From: Williamsia sp.
GTDB taxonomy: Bacteria > Bacteroidota > Bacteroidia > Chitinophagales > Chitinophagaceae
Reading direction: 5' to 3'
Length of the DNA stretch: 64,000 nt
Assembly: GCA_015069695.1 (NCBI GenBank)
Contig: JADCRZ010000006.1
Span: forward strand, 176,150 to 240,149
Shown here: positions 1 to 8,865 of the stretch, piece by piece
How the letters are laid out: the number at the start of each line of letters is the position of its first letter
Numbering within the stretch: position 1 is the stretch's first letter
Notes under the pieces: model-generated
The model's database searches: none
The model's input: the letters and a program-made list of their open reading frames with translations, nothing else
What the model was told of the DNA's origin: nothing
Translations under genes and position numbers: made by a program

Positions 1-2
1 GC

Positions 3-2351
3 GGCCGGCAGGTTGCCGGCATCTACAACGGCGCCCAGCGGAGAGGCATCAATGAAGGCGTGGTCAATACAACGGGCAGGCCGGAGAATGATCTTCCCCG
101 TTTTTCTCCCACCGAGGCACAACTCTACAATACGTATTTGGTTCAGGTATCTGATGTGAAAGTAGAAACATCGGTAGGAGATCTACCGCGCTTACCCAGT
201 TATGTACACGGAACTTACAAGGATGAAATGAAGGGCAAAGGCCCGCAGGTACGTGTGCTGTGGCCGGAGGAGACCGACAACAGCGCTGTTCTCAAGCCCG
301 GAAGCTATACCGTTACAGGGCGTGTTGCAGGAACAGATTTTCAACCAAAGGCCTTAGTGACCGTAAAAGCAGCCAGGAAAACAACTACGCCCCATATAAA
401 GCTGGCAGTCTTTGATCTGGGCAGGGTTTCTCTGAAAAGCGATGCGCATGGCCACGAAACCCAGTTTATCGAGAACCGCGATAAGTTTATAAACACGTTG
501 GCCAAAACCGATCCCAACTCTTTTCTTTATATGTTCCGCCATGCATTTGGCCAGAAACAACCCGAAGGAGCCAAGCCCCTGGGCGTATGGGACAGCCGCG
601 ACACCAAGTTGAGGGGACATGCCACAGGTCATTACCTGACCGCCATTGCACAAGCCTATGCAGGCACAGGGTACGACAAGGCCCTTCAGGCCGGTTTCTC
701 TGAAAAGATGGAGTATATGGTCAATACCCTGTATGAGCTGTCGCAACTATCCGGAAAGCCGAAAGAAACGGGTGGTGCGCATGTCGCTGATCCGACCCAG
801 GTGCCGCTGGGTCCGGGAAAATCCGGGTATGATTCAGATCTGAGTGACGCGGGCATCCGCAACGACTATTGGAACTGGGGAACAGGGTTCATCAGCGCTT
901 ATCCGCCTGATCAGTTTATCATGCTGGAACACGGAGCCAAGTATGGCGGACAAAAGAACCAGATCTGGGCACCCTACTATACGTTGCACAAAATTTTGGC
1001 CGGCTTGCTGGATGTGTATGAAGTGAGCGGCAACAAAAAAGCCCTTGCAGTCGCTTCCGGCATGGGCGATTGGGTATATGCCCGCCTGAGCAAACTGCCA
1101 ACAGATACGCTTATAAAGATGTGGAATACCTACATCGCCGGTGAATTTGGAGGCATGAACGAGGCAATGGCCCGGCTGTACCGGCTCACCAATAAACCTG
1201 ATTACCTGAAAACAGCGCAATTGTTTGACAATATCAGGGTATTCTTTGGCGATACGGCCCACTCGCACGGACTGGCCAAAAATGTAGATATTTTCCGGGG
1301 ACTGCATGCCAACCAGCATATACCGCAAATTGTAGGCAGCATGGAAATGTACCGTGTCTCCCACAATCCGGAATATTACAAAGTGGCCGATAACTTCTGG
1401 TACAAGATCGTAAACGATTATATGTACAGCATCGGCGGCGTTGCAGGTGCGCGCAATCCCAACAATGCGGAATGCTTTATCGGTCAGCCGGGAACCCTGT
1501 ATGAGAACGGCTTTGCGGCCGGTGGACAAAACGAAACCTGCGCCACGTACAACATGCTGAAGTTAACCAGCGACCTGTTTCTCTTTGATCAGCGGGCAGA
1601 GCTGATGGACTACTACGAGCGTGCCCTGTACAACGACATCCTGGCCTCTGTAGCGGAGAACAGTCCGGCCAATACGTATCATATTCCGCTCAGACCCGGA
1701 TCTCTCAAGCAATTCGGCAATCCGAACATGACAGGCTTTACCTGTTGCAACGGTACAGCACTGGAGAGCAGTACCAAGCTGCAGAATTCAATTTACTTTA
1801 AGAGCACGGATGACCAGGCGCTTTATGTCAATCTGTACGTACCCTCTACACTGCAATGGACAGAACGCAATGTAACGGTAGAGCAAACAACCAATTTTCC
1901 CAACGAAGACAATACGCAGCTAACGATCAGGGGCAGTGGAAAATTTGACCTTCATGTGCGTGTGCCGGGCTGGGCTACCAAAGGATTTTTTGTGAAGATC
2001 AACGGCAAAGAACAAAAGCTTTCCGCCAAGCCGGGCAGTTACCTGAAAATAAGCCGCACCTGGAAAGACGGTGATCAGGTAGAACTAAAAATGCCCTTCC
2101 AGTTTCACCTGGACCCGGTCATGGACCAGCAGAACATAGCCAGTCTGTTCTACGGCCCCATCCTGCTGGCAGCCCAGGAGCCCGAAGCAAGAAAGGAATG
2201 GCGCAAAGTAACCCTGGATGCCAAAGACCTCAGCACATCCATCAAAGGCGATCCGCAGCAGCTCCAATTCACGATTGACAACGTGGTTTACAAACCGTTC
2301 TATGAGACGTACGGACGGCATTCTGTTTACCTGGATGTGAAGCTGAAATAG
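3..2351 (+). CDS. GH127-type (DUF1680) beta-L-arabinofuranosidase, 5' end outside window
   Basis: The frame is open from base 3 with no stop, so the gene begins before the window; the GTG at 60 is only an internal codon. Residue numbers here count from that GTG. An Ig-like linker (about residues 25-105) precedes the GH127 (DUF1680) alpha/alpha-barrel, which contains LRGHATGHYL. In the characterised Bifidobacterium enzyme HypBA1 a zinc ion is bound by Glu, Cys, Cys and Cys, one Cys being the nucleophile. Here the matching residues are NETC (Glu492, Cys494) and TCCNG (Cys562, Cys563). The expected reaction is release of L-arabinofuranose from arabinan or glycoprotein side chains in the periplasm or at the surface. 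Substrate is inferred from family only; GH146 belongs to the same superfamily and is an alternative. It converges with the DUF1080 gene, 67 bp between stops. Confidence 0.85.
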   Translation, partial: GRQVAGIYNGAQRRGINEGVVNTTGRPENDLPRFSPTEAQLYNTYLVQVSDVKVETSVGDLPRLPSYVHGTYKDEMKGKGPQVRVLWPEETDNSAVLKPGSYTVTGRVAGTDFQPKALVTVKAARKTTTPHIKLAVFDLGRVSLKSDAHGHETQFIENRDKFINTLAKTDPNSFLYMFRHAFGQKQPEGAKPLGVWDSRDTKLRGHATGHYLTAIAQAYAGTGYDKALQAGFSEKMEYMVNTLYELSQLSGKPKETGGAHVADPTQVPLGPGKSGYDSDLSDAGIRNDYWNWGTGFISAYPPDQFIMLEHGAKYGGQKNQIWAPYYTLHKILAGLLDVYEVSGNKKALAVASGMGDWVYARLSKLPTDTLIKMWNTYIAGEFGGMNEAMARLYRLTNKPDYLKTAQLFDNIRVFFGDTAHSHGLAKNVDIFRGLHANQHIPQIVGSMEMYRVSHNPEYYKVADNFWYKIVNDYMYSIGGVAGARNPNNAECFIGQPGTLYENGFAAGGQNETCATYNMLKLTSDLFLFDQRAELMDYYERALYNDILASVAENSPANTYHIPLRPGSLKQFGNPNMTGFTCCNGTALESSTKLQNSIYFKSTDDQALYVNLYVPSTLQWTERNVTVEQTTNFPNEDNTQLTIRGSGKFDLHVRVPGWATKGFFVKINGKEQKLSAKPGSYLKISRTWKDGDQVELKMPFQFHLDPVMDQQNIASLFYGPILLAAQEPEARKEWRKVTLDAKDLSTSIKGDPQQLQFTIDNVVYKPFYETYGRHSVYLDVKLK

Positions 2352-2418
2352 TTGGGATATTGGGGTAAAAGCGTTTGATAGGGTTGTTGCTTTTGCAGTA
2401 TAACAATGCCGCAAGCCC

Positions 2419-3063
2419 CTAATCAGGCAGTATTCTTACCCTTATATTTCTAAAATAAACAGTGCTGCCGGGATCATGGCCCTGCAAGGCAAATGTACCG
2501 TTTGAAATCATTCTGCCTTTCATGTCGTTGGGGCGCTGTACGTTGGCGGGTTCTGTATAATCAACCACTGTTTTGTCGTTGATTTTGATGACAACTTCTT
2601 TACCGGTCACTTTGATGTATTCGGTGTACCATACGTTGTCCGGAACAAGCGTGTCCCTTACGTCTTCAATTGCGTACAGGCTTCCGGTTCTCCGCCAATC
2701 CGTGTGAGAATTGTTTACCTGTACCTCGTACCCTTTTTGCGGCCAGCCGCTTTGTTGAAACTCCGTATGGAAGTAGATACCTGAATTGGCATGTGGCTTT
2801 GTCATCACTTCTGCCTGGAATTCAAAATTTTTAAAATTGTGATTCCCTACCGGGCCATCATAAAACAAATGGGCCGTTTCGCCATTCACGATGATCTTTC
2901 CGCTATCTACCCTGAATGTGGAAGCCTTGTCTCCTACTTTCCAGCCATTCAATGTTTTTCCGTCAAACAGGGAGACCCAACCGCCCGTCTGCGAAAACAG
3001 GGCCGGACCAGCCAGCATGAAAATAAATATGCCGGCAATGCATCGTTGAAGTTTGTTGAGCAT
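2419..3063 (-). CDS. DUF1080 / 3-keto-disaccharide hydrolase family secreted protein
   Basis: About 214 residues. The frame extends upstream to 3129, but the ATG at 3063 begins a normal signal peptide (MLNKLQRC, then a hydrophobic stretch ending in ALFSQ), so I use that start. The mature part is one concanavalin-like DUF1080 domain: GWVSLFDGKTLNGWK near the N-terminus, NSGIYFHTEF in the middle, and the closing strand VYFRNIRVR. Pfam now calls this family 3-keto-disaccharide hydrolase; some members cleave glycosides already oxidised at C3 by Gfo/Idh-type dehydrogenases. No such dehydrogenase is visible in this window, so the substrate is open. The protein is expected in the periplasm. It is convergent with the GH127 gene, and is followed on its own strand by that gene's 3' end, so it appears monocistronic. 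Confidence 0.85.
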   Translation of the reverse strand: MLNKLQRCIAGIFIFMLAGPALFSQTGGWVSLFDGKTLNGWKVGDKASTFRVDSGKIIVNGETAHLFYDGPVGNHNFKNFEFQAEVMTKPHANSGIYFHTEFQQSGWPQKGYEVQVNNSHTDWRRTGSLYAIEDVRDTLVPDNVWYTEYIKVTGKEVVIKINDKTVVDYTEPANVQRPNDMKGRMISNGTFALQGHDPGSTVYFRNIRVRILPD

Positions 3064-3147
3064 ACAAATCCATTTTAGTCTAAGGTATCCATTAAAATGC
3101 TTACTGAAAACAATTTCTTCCCAGAGCACTTTACTTTATAGCAGATA

Positions 3148-3192
3148 CCAAAAGCAAAGAGGCGGCATCAAAAAAGATTTTGATACCGCCTC
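3148..3192 (-). terminator. Rho-independent terminator after SusD-like gene
   Basis: Arms 3159-3173 and 3178-3192 form a 15-bp stem (one G-U pair in the RNA) with a four-base loop. On the minus strand it is followed by a T-rich run (TTTGCTTTTGG). It lies just after the stop of the SusD-like gene at 3214, so it closes the SusC/SusD unit. Confidence 0.8.
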
Positions 3193-3213
3193 CCTGGCGA
3201 ATACAATCAGATA

Positions 3214-5205
3214 TTACTTACTAAGATAGGCCGTATATTCTGCGTCTGTTGCACAATCCCACCATACCGGCATGCTCCAGATATTCGGATCGGTTGCGTG
3301 CGCGTTGATGGCAAGGGCATTTGTAAGGTTATAGTTCAGTTCAAGCGTTGTGGGCAGGCTCCACCGGCGCATCCAGTACCGGGGATCGGTTTTGCTTCCG
3401 CCTGTGTACAGTGCGGTGCCTGCAAACAAGGGTCCGCGGTCGTAGCCGGGATAGACTACGCCAAAGCCGGTGTTGCCGGCACTGTAATTAAAGCGGCGCA
3501 TATCGTTCCAGTTCTCGATGCTGCAACCCATGGCAACCCATTTCTGCAACATGATGTCTGACATGGTCAAAGCACCTGCACCCTGCGCAACTGCATTGCT
3601 CGTGATATAACTGTTGATAGCAGCCTGGTTCATCGGCGCCATGTCTGGATTGACAGCAGCGTAACCCGCAGCCTGCCATGATGTGAGTTTAGCCTGCATC
3701 ATATTCAGGTGTGCCTGGATACCGGCCAGGTAGGCGGTGTAGGCATTGCTGTTATCTCCTTTGCGCATATAAACTTCCGCCTTGATAAAGCACATCTCAT
3801 GGAAAGTGAGGATCTCCTGGTCTGAAACCGGCCGGACCTGGAACGAGCCGGTAGAGCCCACGGCACCCGCTGTAAAGGCGGCTGCAGAAGGGTACCAATT
3901 CACATCCAGGGCACCCTGAGCGGCTATGCCTGATGTGGCAAGCGCACTGCTGCGCAGGTTAACATACACAGTATCTCCGGCATAGAGGTAATTGGTATTA
4001 TTTATATAGATGGAGCCTGCCCTGTAAGTAACAACTACATTGTTTCCGCTGGTGGTATACGGACGTCCGGCCTGTACCTGTGCGGCAATAAAATTTGCCC
4101 GCTCAGTTGCATCAGCAATCGCATAGGTTATGTTTGTGTTGGTAGCTGCATAACTGGGTGCTACGATAGAAGTAGCCCCCCCTTTTACCAACCGGGTTGA
4201 TGGTCCGTAGGAGTCAACCCCGATAGAACGGTTCCATGTATAAGCAATCACTTTACCGCTGGCATCAAGCTGGATGTTGGACATGGAAGCAGGTACAATT
4301 TTGGTCATCCGCGGATCTGTAATGCCTGAACCGCGCATGTTCGTCAGGAGGTTGTAATGGTACTGGGAAATGCGTTGATTGCTGCCATATGCAGCATAGT
4401 CAAAATTGCCGTTTGTTACAACCGGGTCGCTTAACAGATAATCGGTCACGGTGCTGTTATTGAAGCCCGGCCCCACTATATTGTCTGCATTGGACTGGGG
4501 TCCCTTAGACAAACAATACAGGATAGAATCAGCGTTATACAGGTCTGTCTTTTTCGAGAGCTTCAGCATGTAACGCGCTTTCAGCCCCCAGCAGAATTTT
4601 ATCCACCTGTTTACATCTCCCCCGCTCCACAGGTCTCCGGCAGTAAATGCAGGTGCGGTTGCTTCCTGCGTTTTGCTGAACAGGCTGATGGCTTCATTCA
4701 GCTTTGCCATGCATCCGTTGTAGATCGTTTTGCCATCGCTGAAAGCAGGACTTGGATTGCCGGCCAATGCCTGGGTATAAGGCATTTCACCATATACATC
4801 CAGCATTTGCATAAAACCCAGCGCATGGAATACATCGGCAGCAGCCATGTAATGATACGCGCCTTGCTGCTGGGCAGTGTTATACAGGTCGTTCAGGTTG
4901 GAAGCGACCTCCACAAACCATGTTTGATACGGCGTGGTATTCCCGGTAGTTGCGATCCACGTTGTACTCAGTGCATTGGCAGCAGCCGAATTGCTGTAAT
5001 AAACGCCGGCCGCAGTGGAAGTACGGAAGTTGGTAACTCCGGAGGTGTACTGGTAAAAATGTTCGATCCAGGGCAACCTGTTCTGAACCGCTACGCTTGC
5101 ATTGTTTGGGTTATTTGGATCTACGTTCTTGTCCAGCCATTTTTTACACGAGGTAGAGCCCAGCACGATCAGGCAACCCAAAATGAAATATTTCGAAGTT
5201 CTCAT
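3214..5205 (-). CDS. SusD/RagB-family outer-membrane nutrient-binding lipoprotein (SusD-like_2 type)
   Basis: 663 residues; ATG at 5205, 18 bp after the SusC stop. The N-terminus MRTSKYFILGCLIVLG ends in a lipobox, TSCKK, giving a surface lipoprotein. The TPR-like SusD fold is seen in YHYMAAADVFHALGFMQMLD, WGLKARYMLKLSK and EILTFHEMCFIKAEVYMRKG, the last being the conserved C-terminal helix of the family. Such proteins bind oligosaccharides or peptides and sit as a lid on the SusC barrel. At 663 residues it is longer than the usual 480-600, with a beta-rich low-similarity section around residues 340-450. No enzyme is adjacent, so the ligand cannot be assigned. A terminator follows directly. 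Confidence 0.9.
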   Translation of the reverse strand: MRTSKYFILGCLIVLGSTSCKKWLDKNVDPNNPNNASVAVQNRLPWIEHFYQYTSGVTNFRTSTAAGVYYSNSAAANALSTTWIATTGNTTPYQTWFVEVASNLNDLYNTAQQQGAYHYMAAADVFHALGFMQMLDVYGEMPYTQALAGNPSPAFSDGKTIYNGCMAKLNEAISLFSKTQEATAPAFTAGDLWSGGDVNRWIKFCWGLKARYMLKLSKKTDLYNADSILYCLSKGPQSNADNIVGPGFNNSTVTDYLLSDPVVTNGNFDYAAYGSNQRISQYHYNLLTNMRGSGITDPRMTKIVPASMSNIQLDASGKVIAYTWNRSIGVDSYGPSTRLVKGGATSIVAPSYAATNTNITYAIADATERANFIAAQVQAGRPYTTSGNNVVVTYRAGSIYINNTNYLYAGDTVYVNLRSSALATSGIAAQGALDVNWYPSAAAFTAGAVGSTGSFQVRPVSDQEILTFHEMCFIKAEVYMRKGDNSNAYTAYLAGIQAHLNMMQAKLTSWQAAGYAAVNPDMAPMNQAAINSYITSNAVAQGAGALTMSDIMLQKWVAMGCSIENWNDMRRFNYSAGNTGFGVVYPGYDRGPLFAGTALYTGGSKTDPRYWMRRWSLPTTLELNYNLTNALAINAHATDPNIWSMPVWWDCATDAEYTAYLSK

Positions 5206-5223
5206 ATTATTTTTTGTCAGTAA

Positions 5224-8200
5224 TTAAAATGTAACATTGATTCCGAACGTAAGGCTTGCTACTGCAGGCACACCCAGGTAATCGATACCGGTAGAACCCG
5301 ATCCGCCTGTTCCGCCTGCGGCGCTTACTTCAGGATCCATTCCCTTGTAGTTTGTCCAGGTGAACAGGTTGGTGCCAACAGCTGTTGCCGAGATGTCCTT
5401 GATGATCTTTCTGTTCTTCAGCATCCGGGTGAAATCATAGCTCAATGACAATGACCGCAGCTTGACCCAGTTTACCGACGTAATAAAATTGTAAGAATTG
5501 GCTGCATAGCTACCTACCCCGGCTTCGGTACTGGACCAATACCGTTGAATCATATACGCACCGGAATACGTTACCCCATTGATAACATAATTCTGCCCTG
5601 CAGTATAAGTCTGGTTGAAATCGGCTCCTGTAACGCTGTTAACGCCGGTTACGGTAACAGACTGGCGATCGTTCTGCGTGGTCAGCTTGCTTAAACCGTT
5701 TGTAACCATCGCGTACTCGGTTCCATTATAGATGTCTCCCCCCTTCCGGATGTCGAAAAGAAAGGACAGCACGAATCCTTTGTAGCGGAATGTATTGTTA
5801 ACCCCACCGATAAAATCCGGTTCACGGTTACCAACAATGGGGTTGTTGGTATTTACTTTATACAATCCGGTTGCGGGATCCACCTGGTATTTGCCATTCG
5901 GCATTTCAACCCCTTTGGCATCTACCTGGCGCAGATAGCGTGTACCGGTCATGCCCAGGAAATAACCCCCGTTAGGGATAGAGGCTGCTTTGATGGTTCC
6001 AAACTGCGCATCTGTAGGATAGAAATACTGTACCCCGGGAAGGAAAGTTCCCAACCGGCCCTTGTTGTAGGAGTAGTTTATCATTACATCCCATCCAAAA
6101 TCCTTTTGTGAAATAGCTTTACCCGACAAGCTTATTTCCATGCCCCTGTTGATCACGGAACCTGAGTTGATCGAGGTCAGGATATAACCGCTGGCATTGG
6201 ACAAACGCGGCTGGGCAATCTGGTTCTTTGTCTGGCTGTGATAGTAGGTATAGTCCAGGTTGATGCGCCCTTTCAAAAACCGCAGCTCACCGCCGATTTC
6301 CCAGGAGTTCTGGATTTCAGGCTTTAAATAAGGATTGCCGCTGGTATACTGGTTGCCGATCCCGGTAAAAGAACCGATCGTGATCGGATTGTTTACGTAT
6401 GTAAGCGTTGCGTAGGGATTGGCGTCTTTACCAACCTGTGCCCAGCTTCCCCGGATCTTGCCAAAAGAAAGGATCGGGTTGCCGCGCAAAAATTCCGTGA
6501 AAACAAAAGAGCCGCTGACGGAAGGATAAAAATAAGACCTGTTCTCGATCGGCAGGGTGGATGACCAGTCGTTGCGGCCGGTTGCGGTGATATACGCGAT
6601 GCTTTTATAAGAGAAGCCTACTTCGCCATACGTTCCTATCAGGCGTTTTGCCGTGTTTCCGTCTTTAAAAAACTGATTGGCCGTAGCTATATTCCCGAAG
6701 CTGACAGTACCGGGTGTGATAAAGCTGTAACCCCAATGGTTCTGGCTTACCCAATCTGTTTTTTCCGAAGTGGTTCCGATCATCAGGTGTGTATCAAAAT
6801 CCTTGAACGTCTTATGAAAATTGCTCATCACCATGGTGGTGACAAAGGAATAGCCATACAGGTCTTTGCTTAAACGGCCGTTCTGATACAGGGGGCTCAC
6901 TGCGGAACCCGCGGCGATATACGTGTAATCGTTTGTGTTGTATTGGTCGTATCCCAAACGCGCGATAACATCCCACCAGTTGGCCAGTTTGAAAGTACCA
7001 TTGATGCCGCCGGTGATCCTTTTGGTCTGGGATGTCAGCTTATCCTTGTTGATGATCCAGTAGGGATTGTCTATATCGCTTTCCAGCGGAAGCGTTCCCG
7101 CGAACCGGCGGTATTGGGTGCCGTTCGGGTTTACGTAGTTCTTCATATTGAAGATCTGCGGCCAGCTGTAGATAGCTCCCATCGTACCGTTGCCCCCACC
7201 GCTGTACAAGCCGGAAGTGGTCAACGTTCTGTCTGTATTGGCAATGGAGTAGGCCACATTTGCATTCAGGGTCAGGCGTCCGTAGCGCTGCTCGCCGTTG
7301 AAGCGAACCGTGGTTTTACCAAATTTTGTGTTGGGCACAATGCCGGTTTGATTAAAGTTGGAACCCGATAAGAAAAAAGTACCGTTCTTGGTTCCGCCGG
7401 ATACGTTTACGTTGTTGTCGTACACAATACCGTGCTGAAAGAAATCGCCGATGTTATCGTACAAGGTATCTGCCGGGGTGAGTTTTTGGCCCCATGAATT
7501 ATAGGAGATGTTGTTAAAAACGCCATTGCTTGCGTAGATCCCGTTTCCGAACTGTGTTTGTGCTTCCGGCAGCTTGTTTGCCCAGGAGGTGCTAACCTTA
7601 CTCACGGCACTCACCTTTACCGTGCCTTCCGCACCCTTTTTTGTGGTGATGATAATTACACCGTCAGCAGCCCGCGAGCCATACAGGGCCGCCGCCGCTG
7701 CACCTTTCAGCACCGAGAGGGTTTCAATGTCTTCCGGATTTACGTCCATGATCCGGTTCGAGTAAGTCGTGTTGCTGCGGGAAAGACCATCGGTACCCGT
7801 GTTACCGGTTACAGTAGTTGAGTTGTCATAAATAACACCGTCAACAACAAAGAGGGGCTGGTTCTGCCTGCTGTCCGAGGTTGAGTTGCCACCCCGGATG
7901 GTGATGGAGGCGCCGGCGCCCGGTGCACCGCTGAACTGCGTCACGTTCACCCCAGGCACTTTTCCTGCGAGTGAGTTGACGACGTTGGTGTTTTTATTTT
8001 TCATCAGTTCCGCTGCATTCAGATCGGAAACTGCATACCCCAGGGCTTTTCTTTCTTTTTTGATACCCAACGCTGTTACAACCACATCTTCCATCGCGCC
8101 GGTTTCAGCTCTTGCCAAACGGACTTGCATCCCGGCGCTGGCCCTTATTTTTTGGGTGGCAAAGCCGATAGAGCTGAATTCCAGCGTACTGTTTTCGTTT

Positions 8201-8400
8201 ACGGCAAGGGTGAAGTTTCCCCTGGTATCCGTAACAGTCGCGCGGTTGGTGCCGCTCACGGCAACCGTTACGCCGGGCAGTGGCGAACCATCGTCCGACA
8301 CCACTGTTCCGCTGACGGTGCCTCTTTGGGCCAGGAGGTTGTTTGTCATCATGCTTAGCAGCGCAAACATGATCAAACTAAAGAGCTTCCTTTTTCTCAT
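5224..8400 (-). CDS. SusC/RagA-family TonB-dependent outer-membrane transporter
   Basis: 1058 residues, ATG at 8400. Signal peptide about 1-25 (ends NNLLAQ). A carboxypeptidase-regulatory-like beta-sandwich follows at about 28-105 (GTVSGTVVSDDGSPLPGVTV), then the plug, with EDVVVTALGIKKERKALGY, the FVVDGV loop and a VLKGAAAAALYGSRAADG segment. The rest is a 22-strand beta-barrel with a C-terminal aromatic strand ending INVTF. This is the energised import channel that pairs with the SusD-like lipoprotein downstream. No N-terminal STN signalling domain is present, so sigma/anti-sigma control is not expected. No enzyme or regulator gene lies beside the pair, so the substrate is unknown. Confidence 0.95.
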   Translation of the reverse strand: MRKRKLFSLIMFALLSMMTNNLLAQRGTVSGTVVSDDGSPLPGVTVAVSGTNRATVTDTRGNFTLAVNENSTLEFSSIGFATQKIRASAGMQVRLARAETGAMEDVVVTALGIKKERKALGYAVSDLNAAELMKNKNTNVVNSLAGKVPGVNVTQFSGAPGAGASITIRGGNSTSDSRQNQPLFVVDGVIYDNSTTVTGNTGTDGLSRSNTTYSNRIMDVNPEDIETLSVLKGAAAAALYGSRAADGVIIITTKKGAEGTVKVSAVSKVSTSWANKLPEAQTQFGNGIYASNGVFNNISYNSWGQKLTPADTLYDNIGDFFQHGIVYDNNVNVSGGTKNGTFFLSGSNFNQTGIVPNTKFGKTTVRFNGEQRYGRLTLNANVAYSIANTDRTLTTSGLYSGGGNGTMGAIYSWPQIFNMKNYVNPNGTQYRRFAGTLPLESDIDNPYWIINKDKLTSQTKRITGGINGTFKLANWWDVIARLGYDQYNTNDYTYIAAGSAVSPLYQNGRLSKDLYGYSFVTTMVMSNFHKTFKDFDTHLMIGTTSEKTDWVSQNHWGYSFITPGTVSFGNIATANQFFKDGNTAKRLIGTYGEVGFSYKSIAYITATGRNDWSSTLPIENRSYFYPSVSGSFVFTEFLRGNPILSFGKIRGSWAQVGKDANPYATLTYVNNPITIGSFTGIGNQYTSGNPYLKPEIQNSWEIGGELRFLKGRINLDYTYYHSQTKNQIAQPRLSNASGYILTSINSGSVINRGMEISLSGKAISQKDFGWDVMINYSYNKGRLGTFLPGVQYFYPTDAQFGTIKAASIPNGGYFLGMTGTRYLRQVDAKGVEMPNGKYQVDPATGLYKVNTNNPIVGNREPDFIGGVNNTFRYKGFVLSFLFDIRKGGDIYNGTEYAMVTNGLSKLTTQNDRQSVTVTGVNSVTGADFNQTYTAGQNYVINGVTYSGAYMIQRYWSSTEAGVGSYAANSYNFITSVNWVKLRSLSLSYDFTRMLKNRKIIKDISATAVGTNLFTWTNYKGMDPEVSAAGGTGGSGSTGIDYLGVPAVASLTFGINVTF

Positions 8401-8865
8401 ATGTGTCTATTTTGATATTTTACAAAAACTATACAACAGGTAAATCTGCTCCGGCAACGTCCTGGCCGGTGCAATTAGAATTTGGAAATTAATAATTTGT
8501 TCTCTCTAAAATGCATTTTCCATCAGCTGCCGGGGCTTTCCATAAACAGCCAGCACAGCCATTTTTTGCATCCATCTGTACAATATATTGACGATCAGGA
8601 TTTCAGGCCTCACATTTTGTATTGGAAATTATTACTGCGGGATAAAACACGAAGATAAAAGACAATCGCTTGTTTTCAAATGCTGCATGCATATTATGCA
8701 TTCCCTTCCCGGACGCCCAGGGTGTATCGCTGCCACCGGCTCAAAGCGTTTTCCATAGCCGGCAAAATAAAGAGCAGGGTAGAAAACCAAAATTTCTCTA
8801 CCCTGCTCACATCCAAGCACGATGCATTGGCAGTATGCCTCACCGCGCATGTAAATTACCTGCTG
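8401..8865. other. Intergenic region between two SusC/SusD units
   Basis: This 465-bp gap holds the upstream region of the SusC gene starting at 8400 and the terminator of the next unit. Short frames here have no recognisable similarity. A weak AT-rich element about 25-35 bp upstream of 8400 (TAGTTTTTG read on the minus strand) resembles a Bacteroidota -7 box but has one extra base. I see no other gene. Confidence 0.5.
8761..8808 (-). terminator. Strong rho-independent terminator of the GH76-SusC-SusD operon
   Basis: Arms 8772-8783 (GAGCAGGGTAGA) and 8797-8808 are perfectly complementary over 12 bp with a 13-base loop. On the minus strand the stem is followed by TTTATTTTGCC. It lies 57 bp after the SusD stop and marks the end of the operon. 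Confidence 0.88.

Noticed and set aside
834..1529. 231-codon frame on the minus strand
   Set aside because: Antisense to the catalytic core of the GH127 gene, no motif of its own.
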